Numbered from the stretch's first letter, positions 1-6,252 are shown. The stretch: DNA of 6,656 nucleotides from Gammaproteobacteria bacterium (GCA_030830945.1 JAURLY010000215.1:1-6656), one strand, 5' to 3'. The notes: generated by a model not told the origin, from the letters alone. Numbers and translations: made by a program.

Positions 1-677
1 CCGATCATGACGCCAGCCGCGCCTGTTCGCTGCATAACCATCGCTGCTTTTTCAGGCGTATTGATGTCACCGTTGGCGATAACCGGGATATTAATGCTTG
101 ATACGACCTCACCTATCAGCTGGTAGTCGGCCTCACCATTAAATCGACATGCACGGGTTCGACCATGAATGCTAATGGCTTGAATGCCAATTTGTTCAGC
201 ATTGGTGGCAATGGATAGAATATTTTTGTTTTCAGGATCAGTACCCAGCCTTGTCTTTAGAGTGACTGGCACATTGACGGCATCAACTACCTTTTCGAGA
301 ATTCTGTACACCAATGCTTCGTCAGCAAGTAAGGCGGAGCCTGCAGCCCTGTTGCAAACTTTCTTGGCGGGACAGCCCATGTTGATGTCAATAATTCCCG
401 CGCCCATTTGCTCGCAAAGTGCGGCTGCCCGTGCCAACTCAGAGGGATCTGCACCCGCTATTTGAACTGGGCGTGGCGCGGGGTCCAGATCTGTAGGCAA
501 ACGAGAAGAAGATTTTGTCGATTCCCAAAGCTGGGTTTTGGCAGTAACCATTTCGGATATGCAGAGGCCGGCACCTAATTGACGAGCTATTTCTCGCATA
601 GGCCAATCGGTCACACCAGCCATGGGGGCCAGCAAGACAGGATTTTCCAGTTTGTGGGGACCTATTTTCAAAGACAT
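1..677 (-). CDS. dusB: tRNA-dihydrouridine synthase B, 3' end cut by window edge
   Basis: Flavin enzyme that reduces specific uridines in the tRNA D-loop to dihydrouridine, using FMN and NADPH in the cytoplasm. The first 225 codons are present; the family is about 320-340 residues, so the last third of the protein (rest of the TIM barrel and the helical tRNA-binding domain) lies off the left edge. Visible motifs are the N-terminal barrel strand LLAPMAGVTD (15-24), DINMGCPAKKV (97-107) with the expected catalytic Cys102, TLKTRLG (139-145) with the conserved Lys141, IHGRTR (170-175) and ANGDI (201-205), all typical FMN/phosphate-contacting positions. The ATG at 677 fits the family N-terminus, but no strong Shine-Dalgarno precedes it (an AGGAA lies about 14 bases upstream). 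In gammaproteobacteria dusB is usually the first gene of a dusB-fis operon, so fis is expected just outside the window. DusA or DusC are less likely because the GCPAKKV form is DusB/NifR3-like. Confidence 0.95.
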   Translation of the reverse strand, partial: MSLKIGPHKLENPVLLAPMAGVTDWPMREIARQLGAGLCISEMVTAKTQLWESTKSSSRLPTDLDPAPRPVQIAGADPSELARAAALCEQMGAGIIDINMGCPAKKVCNRAAGSALLADEALVYRILEKVVDAVNVPVTLKTRLGTDPENKNILSIATNAEQIGIQAISIHGRTRACRFNGEADYQLIGEVVSSINIPVIANGDINTPEKAAMVMQRTGAAGVMI

Positions 678-711
678 TTAAGTCTGAAAGTTCCTGTTTG
701 ATGCCGAAAAA

Positions 712-747
712 AGGGGCGTATGATAACGCCGCCGACTCTCCAATCAA
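712..747 (-). promoter_or_regulatory. Predicted sigma-70 promoter of dusB with GC-rich discriminator
   Basis: Read on the minus strand there is a -35 TTGATT (742-747), a 16-base spacer and a -10 TATCAT (720-725), followed by ACGCCCC (713-719) and then a T-run. The predicted transcript starts near 712-713, leaving a leader of about 35 bases before the dusB ATG. A G/C-rich stretch between -10 and +1 is known from E. coli stable-RNA and fis promoters, where it makes transcription sensitive to ppGpp/DksA. The same behaviour here is inferred. The promoter lies between the DUF3426 stop and dusB, so it would give dusB(-fis) its own transcription unit. Confidence 0.6.
715..730. repeat. Inverted repeat framing the dusB -10 box
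   Basis: Perfect 5-bp arms GGCGT (715-719) and ACGCC (726-730) are separated by exactly the six bases of the predicted -10 hexamer (720-725). It could be an operator, or simply a by-product of the GC-rich discriminator next to a GC-rich spacer. No known regulator is assigned. Confidence 0.5.
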
Positions 748-756
748 AGTAAGATT

Positions 757-771
757 GATCAAAAAATAGAC
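757..771. promoter_or_regulatory. Candidate Fis-binding site upstream of dusB
   Basis: The 15 bases GATCAAAAAATAGAC match the Fis core pattern G-N-N-Y-A-A-W-W-W-T-T-R-N-N-C at every fixed position except one (A instead of T at position 10). The flanking G and C are 14 bases apart and the centre is an A-tract, as Fis prefers for minor-groove compression. The centre is about 50 bases upstream of the predicted start, just above the -35 box. In E. coli Fis represses its own dusB-fis promoter from several such sites; autoregulation here is inferred because fis itself is not in the window. Confidence 0.45.
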
Positions 772-783
772 AATTTGTTGTCC
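761..783 (-). terminator. Weak hairpin plus T-tract after the DUF3426 gene
   Basis: On the minus strand, 42 bases past the DUF3426 stop, GACAA and TTGTC (arms 778-782 and 769-773) can pair around a four-base loop, followed by TATTTTTT (761-768). The stem is only five pairs plus a possible G-U and is AT-rich, so it would be an inefficient terminator. Partial read-through into dusB is likely. Its T-tract is also the A-tract of the candidate Fis site. Confidence 0.3.
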
Positions 784-824
784 GGTAATATTGACTTAGG
801 GAGTTTACTGCAAGGATCTATCTG

Positions 825-2081
825 TTAATTAGCAATATATAGCTCATAACTGGTTGATTGCTCGCCGGGGTCGAGTAATTCCAGCTCGAGCTGGACATTG
901 CGGTTGACTGGCATGCTTCGATATCCGCGCGATTCTCCCAGAAGATATTCGGATGGCTGGAAAGTTCTTGATGCGGTCACCTGGCCCGCAAGATTGCGGA
1001 AGTAGACAGCGATCGGAGGAAAAGCCTGCTCAGCGAGCCCATGGTTGCGCAAATCAATTTTTGCAACGAGGCTGTCCTGAAACTCCGGATGGGGTTCAAT
1101 GAATCCACTGATACGAATCAGATTGGGGTCGCTGTACTCAGGAGTGGGACAGCCAATGCCTGGGCAAATGGCTGCGCCAGCATGTCGAAACCAGGACTTA
1201 ACAAGCAGGGATTCAGGCTGGGTATAGAGCAGCTGTGCCGGCAATACGAGAATAACCAGAATGAGCGCAACCCACCAAAAAAAACCGGCTTTCATTGCGC
1301 CTTTTACTGAGTGCAAAATAAAAAAATCATCAGTGTGAGGTATGGAATCTGGCGGTGCGTCAGGCTCCTCAAAATTTTCGTGAAACCGGTCTTCGACCTC
1401 CTGACTGACAAATGCTTGCTCTTGCTCTGGAAATTCCAGGGAAGCTTCCCGTTCGGCAGCCTCTTGCAAAAGGTCAGGCAAGGAATGGTCATCGGGTTCT
1501 TCGAAGTTTTCGGGTTCCTCACTCATGTTGATCTCGAGATAGTCCGTATCCATCTCTTCGTCAGCTGTGGACAGGCTGATATATTCTGACGTTAATTCGG
1601 TGTCTGGTTCAGGCTCCAAATCTTCATCGCGAACCAGAAGAAGGTGTGGGTGTTCGCCCAAAACCTCTTCAGCGGAAGCATGCTCGTAATCCTCTTGGCG
1701 AAACTCATCGACTTTGTGTTCCAGAATTGCTTTTCTCGGAATGCTAGTGCCGCTGTAGTGATTAAAGCTTCCCAGAATGACGGGTTCGTCTTCTTCCGGG
1801 ATCTCTGCGCCGAACAGGTCAACATTCAAGGGAGACTCTTCGGCCGTCTCCTGAGGTTCGCCGATAGATCGGGTTTCTTCTTGCGCCGGCTCATCATCGA
1901 ACAGACGCTTTTGCTCGACCAGAAAGTGTTCTTTGGCGTTAAATACACGGAGGCATCCCCCGCAACGCACCCGGCCCGCAGCGACATCCAGCTGTGCGAG
2001 TCCAACATGGAACGCAGTTTGGCAATATGGACATTGCGTTACCGAGTTAAATTCCTGCGAGTTGTCTGATTCGTAATCCAT
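825..2081 (-). CDS. Zinc-ribbon and DUF3426 domain membrane protein
   Basis: Conserved protein of unknown function, 418 residues from the chosen start. An N-terminal MJ0042-type zinc ribbon has two Cys pairs, CPYC (17-20) and CGGC (40-43). A long, strongly acidic, low-complexity linker covers about 60-255, followed by one membrane segment (about 266-287, FFWWVALILVILVLP core) and a C-terminal DUF3426 domain (about 290-418). Positive-inside and family logic suggest the zinc ribbon is cytoplasmic and DUF3426 periplasmic. The ATG at 2081 was chosen because it overlaps the prmA stop as TGATG and has GAGG five bases upstream. An upstream in-frame codon at 2111 is only TTG and lies inside prmA. Coupling to prmA translation is therefore likely. 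The linker holds a repeated ENFEEPD (191-197 and 235-241). The gene commonly sits between prmA and dusB in gammaproteobacteria; its role is not known, and a regulatory or envelope-sensing function is only a guess. Confidence 0.9.
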   Translation of the reverse strand: MDYESDNSQEFNSVTQCPYCQTAFHVGLAQLDVAAGRVRCGGCLRVFNAKEHFLVEQKRLFDDEPAQEETRSIGEPQETAEESPLNVDLFGAEIPEEDEPVILGSFNHYSGTSIPRKAILEHKVDEFRQEDYEHASAEEVLGEHPHLLLVRDEDLEPEPDTELTSEYISLSTADEEMDTDYLEINMSEEPENFEEPDDHSLPDLLQEAAEREASLEFPEQEQAFVSQEVEDRFHENFEEPDAPPDSIPHTDDFFILHSVKGAMKAGFFWWVALILVILVLPAQLLYTQPESLLVKSWFRHAGAAICPGIGCPTPEYSDPNLIRISGFIEPHPEFQDSLVAKIDLRNHGLAEQAFPPIAVYFRNLAGQVTASRTFQPSEYLLGESRGYRSMPVNRNVQLELELLDPGEQSTSYELYIAN

Positions 2082-2956
2082 CAGATCCTCTGGGCCGTCA
2101 CGCGCAACCAATCACCTGATTGGGTCAGGTCAAAATTCGCAAACCAGGGTTGATACGCTTTCACAATATCGTCTCCTTGCTCGGCCAATATTCCCGAGAG
2201 GCATATATTGCCCCCAAGAGTAACTTTCCCGGCAAGAGTTTCAGCCAGCTCCATCAATGGGCCGGCGAGTATATTGGCAACCAGAGTGTTGGCCGGTGCC
2301 ATGCTTTCGGGCTCTTGCCCCGCCAGAAAAAGGGCTAGATTCTGATCGGAAAGGCCATTCCTACGGCCATTGTCGCGAGTTGCCATAAGCGCTTGTGGAT
2401 CGATGTCTGTGCAAAGGACGTTTTTGCAGCCAAGTAGAGCTGCAGCAATGGCCAGAATACCCGAGCCACAGCCATAGTCGATCAACCTGTTATCTCCCCA
2501 TGGCTGTTTTGCGATCCAATCCAGGCAAAGGGCTGTCGTGGGATGACTGCCTGTACCAAAGGCCAAACCGGGGTCGAGAAGTAATGTGGGTAAATCGTCA
2601 TCTTTCACTTCTTCGTGGAAAACCCAGAATCGGTTTCCAAATTTGACCGGCTCATGATACTTAAGCCACTCCCTCTCCCAGACTCTTTCCTCAAGGATAT
2701 TCCAGCGATGAGAGGGGGTTCCGCCGAGTGCTTCTTCCAGCATTTTAGTGGTAACTTCCGTATCCGTTGCCGCGTCAAACAGACCGACCATGATAACCTC
2801 GGGCCACAGGGGCATTTCTCCCACGCCGGGTTCCAGAATAGGCTGGTCGCCAGCATCGGTATAGGTAACTGCCTGGGCTCCTATGTTCAGCAATGCGTCT
2901 TCCAGTAGCTCGGTCTGTTCAGCATTGGTGTCCAGACGCAACTCAAGCCAGGGCAT
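2081..2956 (-). CDS. prmA: Ribosomal protein L11 methyltransferase
   Basis: Class I SAM-dependent methyltransferase that trimethylates ribosomal protein L11 in the cytoplasm. The 291 residues match the family length (about 293). The N-terminal L11-recognition domain starts MPWLELRL. The catalytic domain carries LLLDPGLAFGTGSHPTT (125-141), the SAM-binding motif IDYGCGSGILAIAA (159-172), the acidic strand-end motif CTDIDPQA (182-189) and VANILAGPL (226-234), the PrmA version of motif IV. The usual DxGCGSG or DFGCGSG reads DYGCGSG here, a minor change. The ATG at 2956 has a good AAGGAA site (2962-2967) five bases upstream. It follows aroQ by 14 bases and overlaps the next gene by one base, so the three are probably one operon. 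accBC, often found between aroQ and prmA, is missing here. Confidence 0.97.
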   Translation of the reverse strand: MPWLELRLDTNAEQTELLEDALLNIGAQAVTYTDAGDQPILEPGVGEMPLWPEVIMVGLFDAATDTEVTTKMLEEALGGTPSHRWNILEERVWEREWLKYHEPVKFGNRFWVFHEEVKDDDLPTLLLDPGLAFGTGSHPTTALCLDWIAKQPWGDNRLIDYGCGSGILAIAAALLGCKNVLCTDIDPQALMATRDNGRRNGLSDQNLALFLAGQEPESMAPANTLVANILAGPLMELAETLAGKVTLGGNICLSGILAEQGDDIVKAYQPWFANFDLTQSGDWLRVTAQRI

Positions 2957-2970
2957 AGTCTTTCCTTGGG

Positions 2971-3408
2971 TTAGGCGTCCAGAATTTCTATCGCCTGGGT
3001 TAGGGCAAAGTGATAGCCGTTAATCCCAAATCCGCAGATGACCGCAGTGGCCAAATCCGAAAAATAACTCTTGTGGCGAAATGGTTCGCGTTGATACACA
3101 TTGGAAATATGTACTTCAATGAAAGGAATATCCGCTCCTGCAATGGCGTCCCTGATAGCCACGCTGGTGTGGGTAAAGGCACCAGGATTTATCAGGATGA
3201 AATCTACCTTGCCCCTGGCCGCATGAATACGATCAATGATTTCATGCTCGGCGTTGGACTGCATGGACGTTAGTTGATGCCCATGCTCGGAGGCCAGGGA
3301 AGCAAGCATCTGGTGAATGTCGTCCAGTGTGGTGTCGCCATATATTTCCGGCTCGCGGGTTCCTAGCAGGTTCAAGTTGGGACCCTGAATTACCAATATA
3401 TTTGCCAT
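2971..3408 (-). CDS. aroQ: Type II 3-dehydroquinate dehydratase
   Basis: Dodecameric enzyme that dehydrates 3-dehydroquinate to 3-dehydroshikimate, step three of the shikimate pathway to aromatic amino acids. The 145 residues fit the family (about 145-150). Signature regions are GPNLNLLGTREPEIYG (9-24), with the flexible-lid Arg18 and catalytic Tyr23; QSNAEHEII (50-58); INPGAFTHTS (73-82), with Asn74 and His80; and VHISNVYQREPFRHKS (99-114), with catalytic-site His100 and Arg111. The ATG at 3408 gives the exact family N-terminus, but no clear Shine-Dalgarno is seen upstream (only a GAG about ten bases away). It is the first gene of the leftward cluster and divergent from pssA. In many relatives it is followed by accB and accC; here prmA follows directly. 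Confidence 0.97.
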   Translation of the reverse strand: MANILVIQGPNLNLLGTREPEIYGDTTLDDIHQMLASLASEHGHQLTSMQSNAEHEIIDRIHAARGKVDFILINPGAFTHTSVAIRDAIAGADIPFIEVHISNVYQREPFRHKSYFSDLATAVICGFGINGYHFALTQAIEILDA

Positions 3409-3435
3409 GTGAGGTTGCTCAAACGTAAAGCGGCA

Positions 3436-3464
3436 ATGATACCTGAAGCCAAAGATTCAGACAG
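3436..3464 (-). promoter_or_regulatory. Possible aroQ promoter
   Basis: On the minus strand a -10 TATCAT (3436-3441) is preceded by a 17-base spacer and a poor -35 CTGTCT (3459-3464, three of six consensus bases). It would give a leader of about 20 bases before the aroQ ATG. The -10 is identical to the one predicted for dusB. The weak -35 makes this tentative. Confidence 0.3.
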
Positions 3465-3516
3465 CTAGCAAACCAAACTCAGTTAAAGAGCTGTATGAAT
3501 CGCTGATACACCACCC

Positions 3517-3522
3517 TATAAT
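3517..3522 (+). promoter_or_regulatory. Perfect TATAAT just before the pssA start
   Basis: A consensus -10 hexamer ends six bases before the pssA ATG, so transcription would begin at or within a base or two of the start codon. No convincing -35 lies 16-18 bases upstream and no extended -10 TG is present. It may be activator-dependent, or not a promoter. Confidence 0.4.
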
Positions 3523-3528
3523 CTACTT

Positions 3529-4353
3529 ATGAGTAAAGACAATATTAAAATTTGGCCTAAAGCTTCGGGTGAAAATCCCGAGCACAATGGGGACGAGGCA
3601 TCCATTTCGGATGAGAATCAGCCGAGCGCAGGTGTCAGCAAACGGACAATCTACCTGCTGCCCAATCTGTTCACGACGGGGGCGTTGTTCGGCGGCTTTT
3701 ATGCAATTCTAATGTCCTTGCAAGGCAATATTCAGGCTGCTGCAGTGGCGATTTTTGCTGCCCAGTTTTTCGATGGCCTCGATGGCCGAGTTGCCCGCCT
3801 GACGAACACCCAAAGTGAATTTGGCGTGGAATACGACAGCCTTTCGGACATGGTTTCCTTTGGCGTGGCCCCGGCTATTTTGATGTACACCTGGATGCTG
3901 GAACCTCTAGGTACTTTTGGATTTTCTGCGGCATTCATCTACACCGCTTGTGCAGCATTGCGTCTGGCTCGTTTTAACGTCAAATCTGCCGGAGATGATC
4001 GGCGCTATTTTCTTGGCCTTGCTAGTCCGCCAGCAGCTGCACTGATCTGGGGTTCCGCCTGGACCTGGCATGCGATTGAGCCCTCAGCCTTCATCTCTGT
4101 CTGCTTTGCCATATTAACTATTGGCGTTGGACTTCTGATGGTTTCAGGTGTGCGTTACCACAGCTTCAAGGACATCAATCTGGCTAACCGTGTGCCTTTT
4201 GCCGTTGTTTTTGCCATCGTGATCGGTATATCGGTCATTATGATTGACCCACCAAGAGTGCTACTGGCAATGGCGGTGATATACGCAGTTTATGCACCTT
4301 GCCTCTTGCTCTATTTTTATATCAAAAAAGGTGGTTTCAAATTAGGTAGTTAG
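3529..4353 (+). CDS. pssA: CDP-diacylglycerol-serine O-phosphatidyltransferase, type II
   Basis: Integral inner-membrane enzyme that joins CDP-diacylglycerol and L-serine to make phosphatidylserine, the precursor of phosphatidylethanolamine. The complete CDP-alcohol phosphatidyltransferase motif is present at 82-107: D82-x2-D85-G86-x2-A89-R90-x8-G99-x3-D103-x3-D107, the metal-binding and catalytic acidic residues. A hydrophilic tail of about 38 residues precedes the conserved YLLPNLFTTGALFGGF (42-57), and several hydrophobic helices follow through to residue 265. At 274 residues it fits the longer gammaproteobacterial form. It is unlike the phospholipase D-type PssA of E. coli. No Shine-Dalgarno precedes the ATG and the next in-frame ATG is inside the first membrane helix, so this start is preferred and may be leaderless. 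A putative hydrolase follows after 16 bases. Confidence 0.95.
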   Translation: MSKDNIKIWPKASGENPEHNGDEASISDENQPSAGVSKRTIYLLPNLFTTGALFGGFYAILMSLQGNIQAAAVAIFAAQFFDGLDGRVARLTNTQSEFGVEYDSLSDMVSFGVAPAILMYTWMLEPLGTFGFSAAFIYTACAALRLARFNVKSAGDDRRYFLGLASPPAAALIWGSAWTWHAIEPSAFISVCFAILTIGVGLLMVSGVRYHSFKDINLANRVPFAVVFAIVIGISVIMIDPPRVLLAMAVIYAVYAPCLLLYFYIKKGGFKLGS

Positions 4354-4369
4354 TTTAGGGGTAGCTGCG

Positions 4370-5314
4370 ATGTTTATAAAAGTCAGGGATTTTATATGGG
4401 GGCGCGTCGTAAAATGGTTGGTTGCCCCCTATGAATCACACAGGCTCTCTCCAAATGACTTTGAAGTAATTGCCGATAAGATACTTCCCGCTGATGTTCT
4501 TTTGGTAGAAGGTCGAACGCGTGTTGGCAGTATTATCAAGCAAATCACCCGGTCTTCCTGGAGTCATGCGGCTCTTTGTATTGGGCCAATTAACCAGATT
4601 GACGAACTTCACTACCGGGAAAAAATATATCAGTTTTACGATGGTCCTGACGATGTTCCGTTATTGATTGAAGCGGAAATGGACAAGGGGACAGTGGTTA
4701 CTCCCCTGACAGGCTATAAAGACTTTCATGTCCGTATAGCGAGGCCCATTGGGCTTTCTGATTCCGATGCGCAACGTATATGTGCTCACATGATCGAGCA
4801 TCTTGGCCACGACTACGACGTCAAACAATTGCTGGATCTTGCCCGCTTTATGTTGCCCTGGTGGTGGCTGGTACCAAGAAAATGGCAATCCAGCCTGTTC
4901 GAACATAATGCCGGCCCTGCAACCAGAAACGTATGTTCTTCGCTTATTGCCGAAGCATTCCAGATCGTTGGTTTTCCTGTGTTGCCCCTGATTGAGCGCG
5001 GTGTAGATGGAGGCATGCATTTTTATCAGCGCAATCCCCGGCTTTATACGCCCAGGGATTTCGATTACTCACCATTTTTCAAGATTCTCAAATACCCGTT
5101 ATTAAGTGAAACCCCAACGGGGTATTACAAGGCAATTAACTGGAAAGACATGGATGACGACAAGCGACGGGTAAATTATATGAATGCCGAAGATGTGGTG
5201 TTTATTTCCGGGCTAGAGGAAGAAGTTGAAGTCGATGAGGAATTGGTAGAGAACGAATTATCCGAAATGTCACAAGACGAAGAAGACGTTTCTGAGCCCT
5301 CAAATCAGCCCTGA
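4370..5314 (+). CDS. YiiX-like permuted papain-fold (NlpC/P60 superfamily) cysteine hydrolase
   Basis: Putative thiol hydrolase or acyltransferase, 314 residues, substrate unknown. It shows the order expected of the circularly permuted NlpC/P60 (YiiX/YaeF/LRAT-like) group. An opening PADVLLVEG (40-48) leads to SSWSHAALCIG (62-72) with candidate catalytic His66. LLIEAEMDKGTV (98-109) has the conserved Glu101, and VCSSLIAEAFQ (188-198) has the candidate nucleophile Cys189 late in the chain. There is no signal peptide. The N-terminus (1-20) is basic and hydrophobic, and 158-172 is aromatic-rich (LPWWWLVP), both possibly touching the membrane. The tail 283-310 is very acidic (15 of 28 residues Asp/Glu) and looks disordered. 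AGGGG lies eight bases before the ATG. It sits 16 bases after pssA, probably co-transcribed, so action on phospholipids or lipid-linked envelope components is plausible but inferred. Its stop overlaps the convergent AraC gene by 10 bases. Confidence 0.75.
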   Translation: MFIKVRDFIWGRVVKWLVAPYESHRLSPNDFEVIADKILPADVLLVEGRTRVGSIIKQITRSSWSHAALCIGPINQIDELHYREKIYQFYDGPDDVPLLIEAEMDKGTVVTPLTGYKDFHVRIARPIGLSDSDAQRICAHMIEHLGHDYDVKQLLDLARFMLPWWWLVPRKWQSSLFEHNAGPATRNVCSSLIAEAFQIVGFPVLPLIERGVDGGMHFYQRNPRLYTPRDFDYSPFFKILKYPLLSETPTGYYKAINWKDMDDDKRRVNYMNAEDVVFISGLEEEVEVDEELVENELSEMSQDEEDVSEPSNQP

Positions 5315-6252
5315 ATAAACTCGGGATTAATATCGGGGGCGTCAACAAATTCAGGCATGGTTGGTCGAGCACCAGAGCGATACTGTTTTGGCGATAAACC
5401 GGATTGTTTGCCAAAAAATCGGGTTAGATAAGCGGGGTCGCTAAAACCCAATTCATAAGCAATTTCGCTGACCGTTAACGAGGTATAGACCAAATTTCGC
5501 TTTATCTCCAGAGTAAGTCGCTCGTGAACAATTTGCAGCGCCGATTTCCCTACCTTTGCACGACAGATATTGTTTAGCTGCGCCGTGCTAATACCCATGT
5601 GACTGGCATATTCCTTGATGCTTAAGCCTCGGGTGAAATTTTCCTCAATGAGTTTTTTAAAGCGCCGAATCCGTGTCGCGCTCCGGTCGTTGGCAACAGG
5701 CGCCCGGGATCTGGATTCCAGGCTTCGACGAATAATCCAGACAAAAACCAGACGCAATAATGATTGCATGGCCATGAAACGGCTATTGGCATCGTTTTTG
5801 GATTCGCGTTCTATTTGCCTAAACAGGCTGTCAATTTCATAGGTTTGATCTTTGGGGATATGCTCAATAATGCAGGCCTTTTCCGTAAGTTCAGCATCCG
5901 ATTCTGCATTTCTCAAAAGATAGCGCACGCTGGAGCCTGGCAAGGTAAGCAGGTGACCGCGCAACGTTTCCAGAGGGGCGATACCATGTATGCAAAGAGG
6001 GGGCACGGTGACAACCAGTGGGCCATGCACAGTAGTTTGTTCGCCATCCAGTACAGTATTGGCTGAGCCTTGGGACAGATAAAAGATATGGAACAGATCC
6101 AAATGTCGATGAGTGCGTATCTTGCCTTCATGCCCTTTGACTCGAGCCTGGATGGATTCATGGTGAACCATATCCTTAATGGGCCATTCTGAAGCGCCCT
6201 TAAAGAGTTTGAAGGTAGGAACCTTTGACTCGGGTATTTTTTGTTCACTCAT
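5305..6252 (-). CDS. AraC-family transcriptional regulator, PobR-like
   Basis: DNA-binding regulator of 315 residues. The N-terminal cupin-type sensor domain (about 45-95) contains IRTHRHLDLFHIFYLSQG (45-62) and a GPLVVTVPPLCIHG segment (77-90), closest in style to PobR/HpaA-type regulators that sense aromatic acids. The C-terminal AraC domain has two helix-turn-helix units, LSIKEYASHMGISTAQLNNIC (within 210-230) and LTVSEIAYELGFSDPAYLTRFF (within 259-280), followed by the family-typical GLSPKQYR (285-292). A further 23-residue tail follows. No Shine-Dalgarno precedes the ATG at 6252, though the N-terminus fits this subfamily. It is divergent from a fadE-like gene and may regulate it or itself. 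No aromatic-degradation gene is visible, so the ligand is unknown and could be an aromatic acid, a fatty-acid derivative or something else. Confidence 0.88.
   Translation of the reverse strand: MSEQKIPESKVPTFKLFKGASEWPIKDMVHHESIQARVKGHEGKIRTHRHLDLFHIFYLSQGSANTVLDGEQTTVHGPLVVTVPPLCIHGIAPLETLRGHLLTLPGSSVRYLLRNAESDAELTEKACIIEHIPKDQTYEIDSLFRQIERESKNDANSRFMAMQSLLRLVFVWIIRRSLESRSRAPVANDRSATRIRRFKKLIEENFTRGLSIKEYASHMGISTAQLNNICRAKVGKSALQIVHERLTLEIKRNLVYTSLTVSEIAYELGFSDPAYLTRFFGKQSGLSPKQYRSGARPTMPEFVDAPDINPEFIQG

Noticed and set aside
741..757. Inverted repeat CAATC-7-GATTG beside the dusB -35, and the TTGATCAA palindrome (755-762)
   Set aside because: Short AT-rich dyads near a promoter are expected by chance; one arm is the -35 itself and no known regulator pattern fits, so not called as an operator.
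439..762. 107-residue minus-strand frame spanning the dusB start and leader
   Set aside because: It runs in a different frame over dusB, which has clear family motifs; it is a shadow.
1644..2069. 141-residue plus-strand frame
   Set aside because: Antisense to the acidic linker and zinc ribbon of the DUF3426 gene; no start signal or family features, and the long open frame follows from the biased codons on the other strand.
2081..2111. Longer start of the DUF3426 gene (428 residues)
   Set aside because: The upstream codon is TTG inside prmA, while the ATG at 2081 has GAGG at correct spacing and a TGATG junction.
4661..5020. 119-residue minus-strand frame inside the hydrolase gene
   Set aside because: Antisense shadow of a gene with clear catalytic motifs; no ribosome site or recognisable domain.
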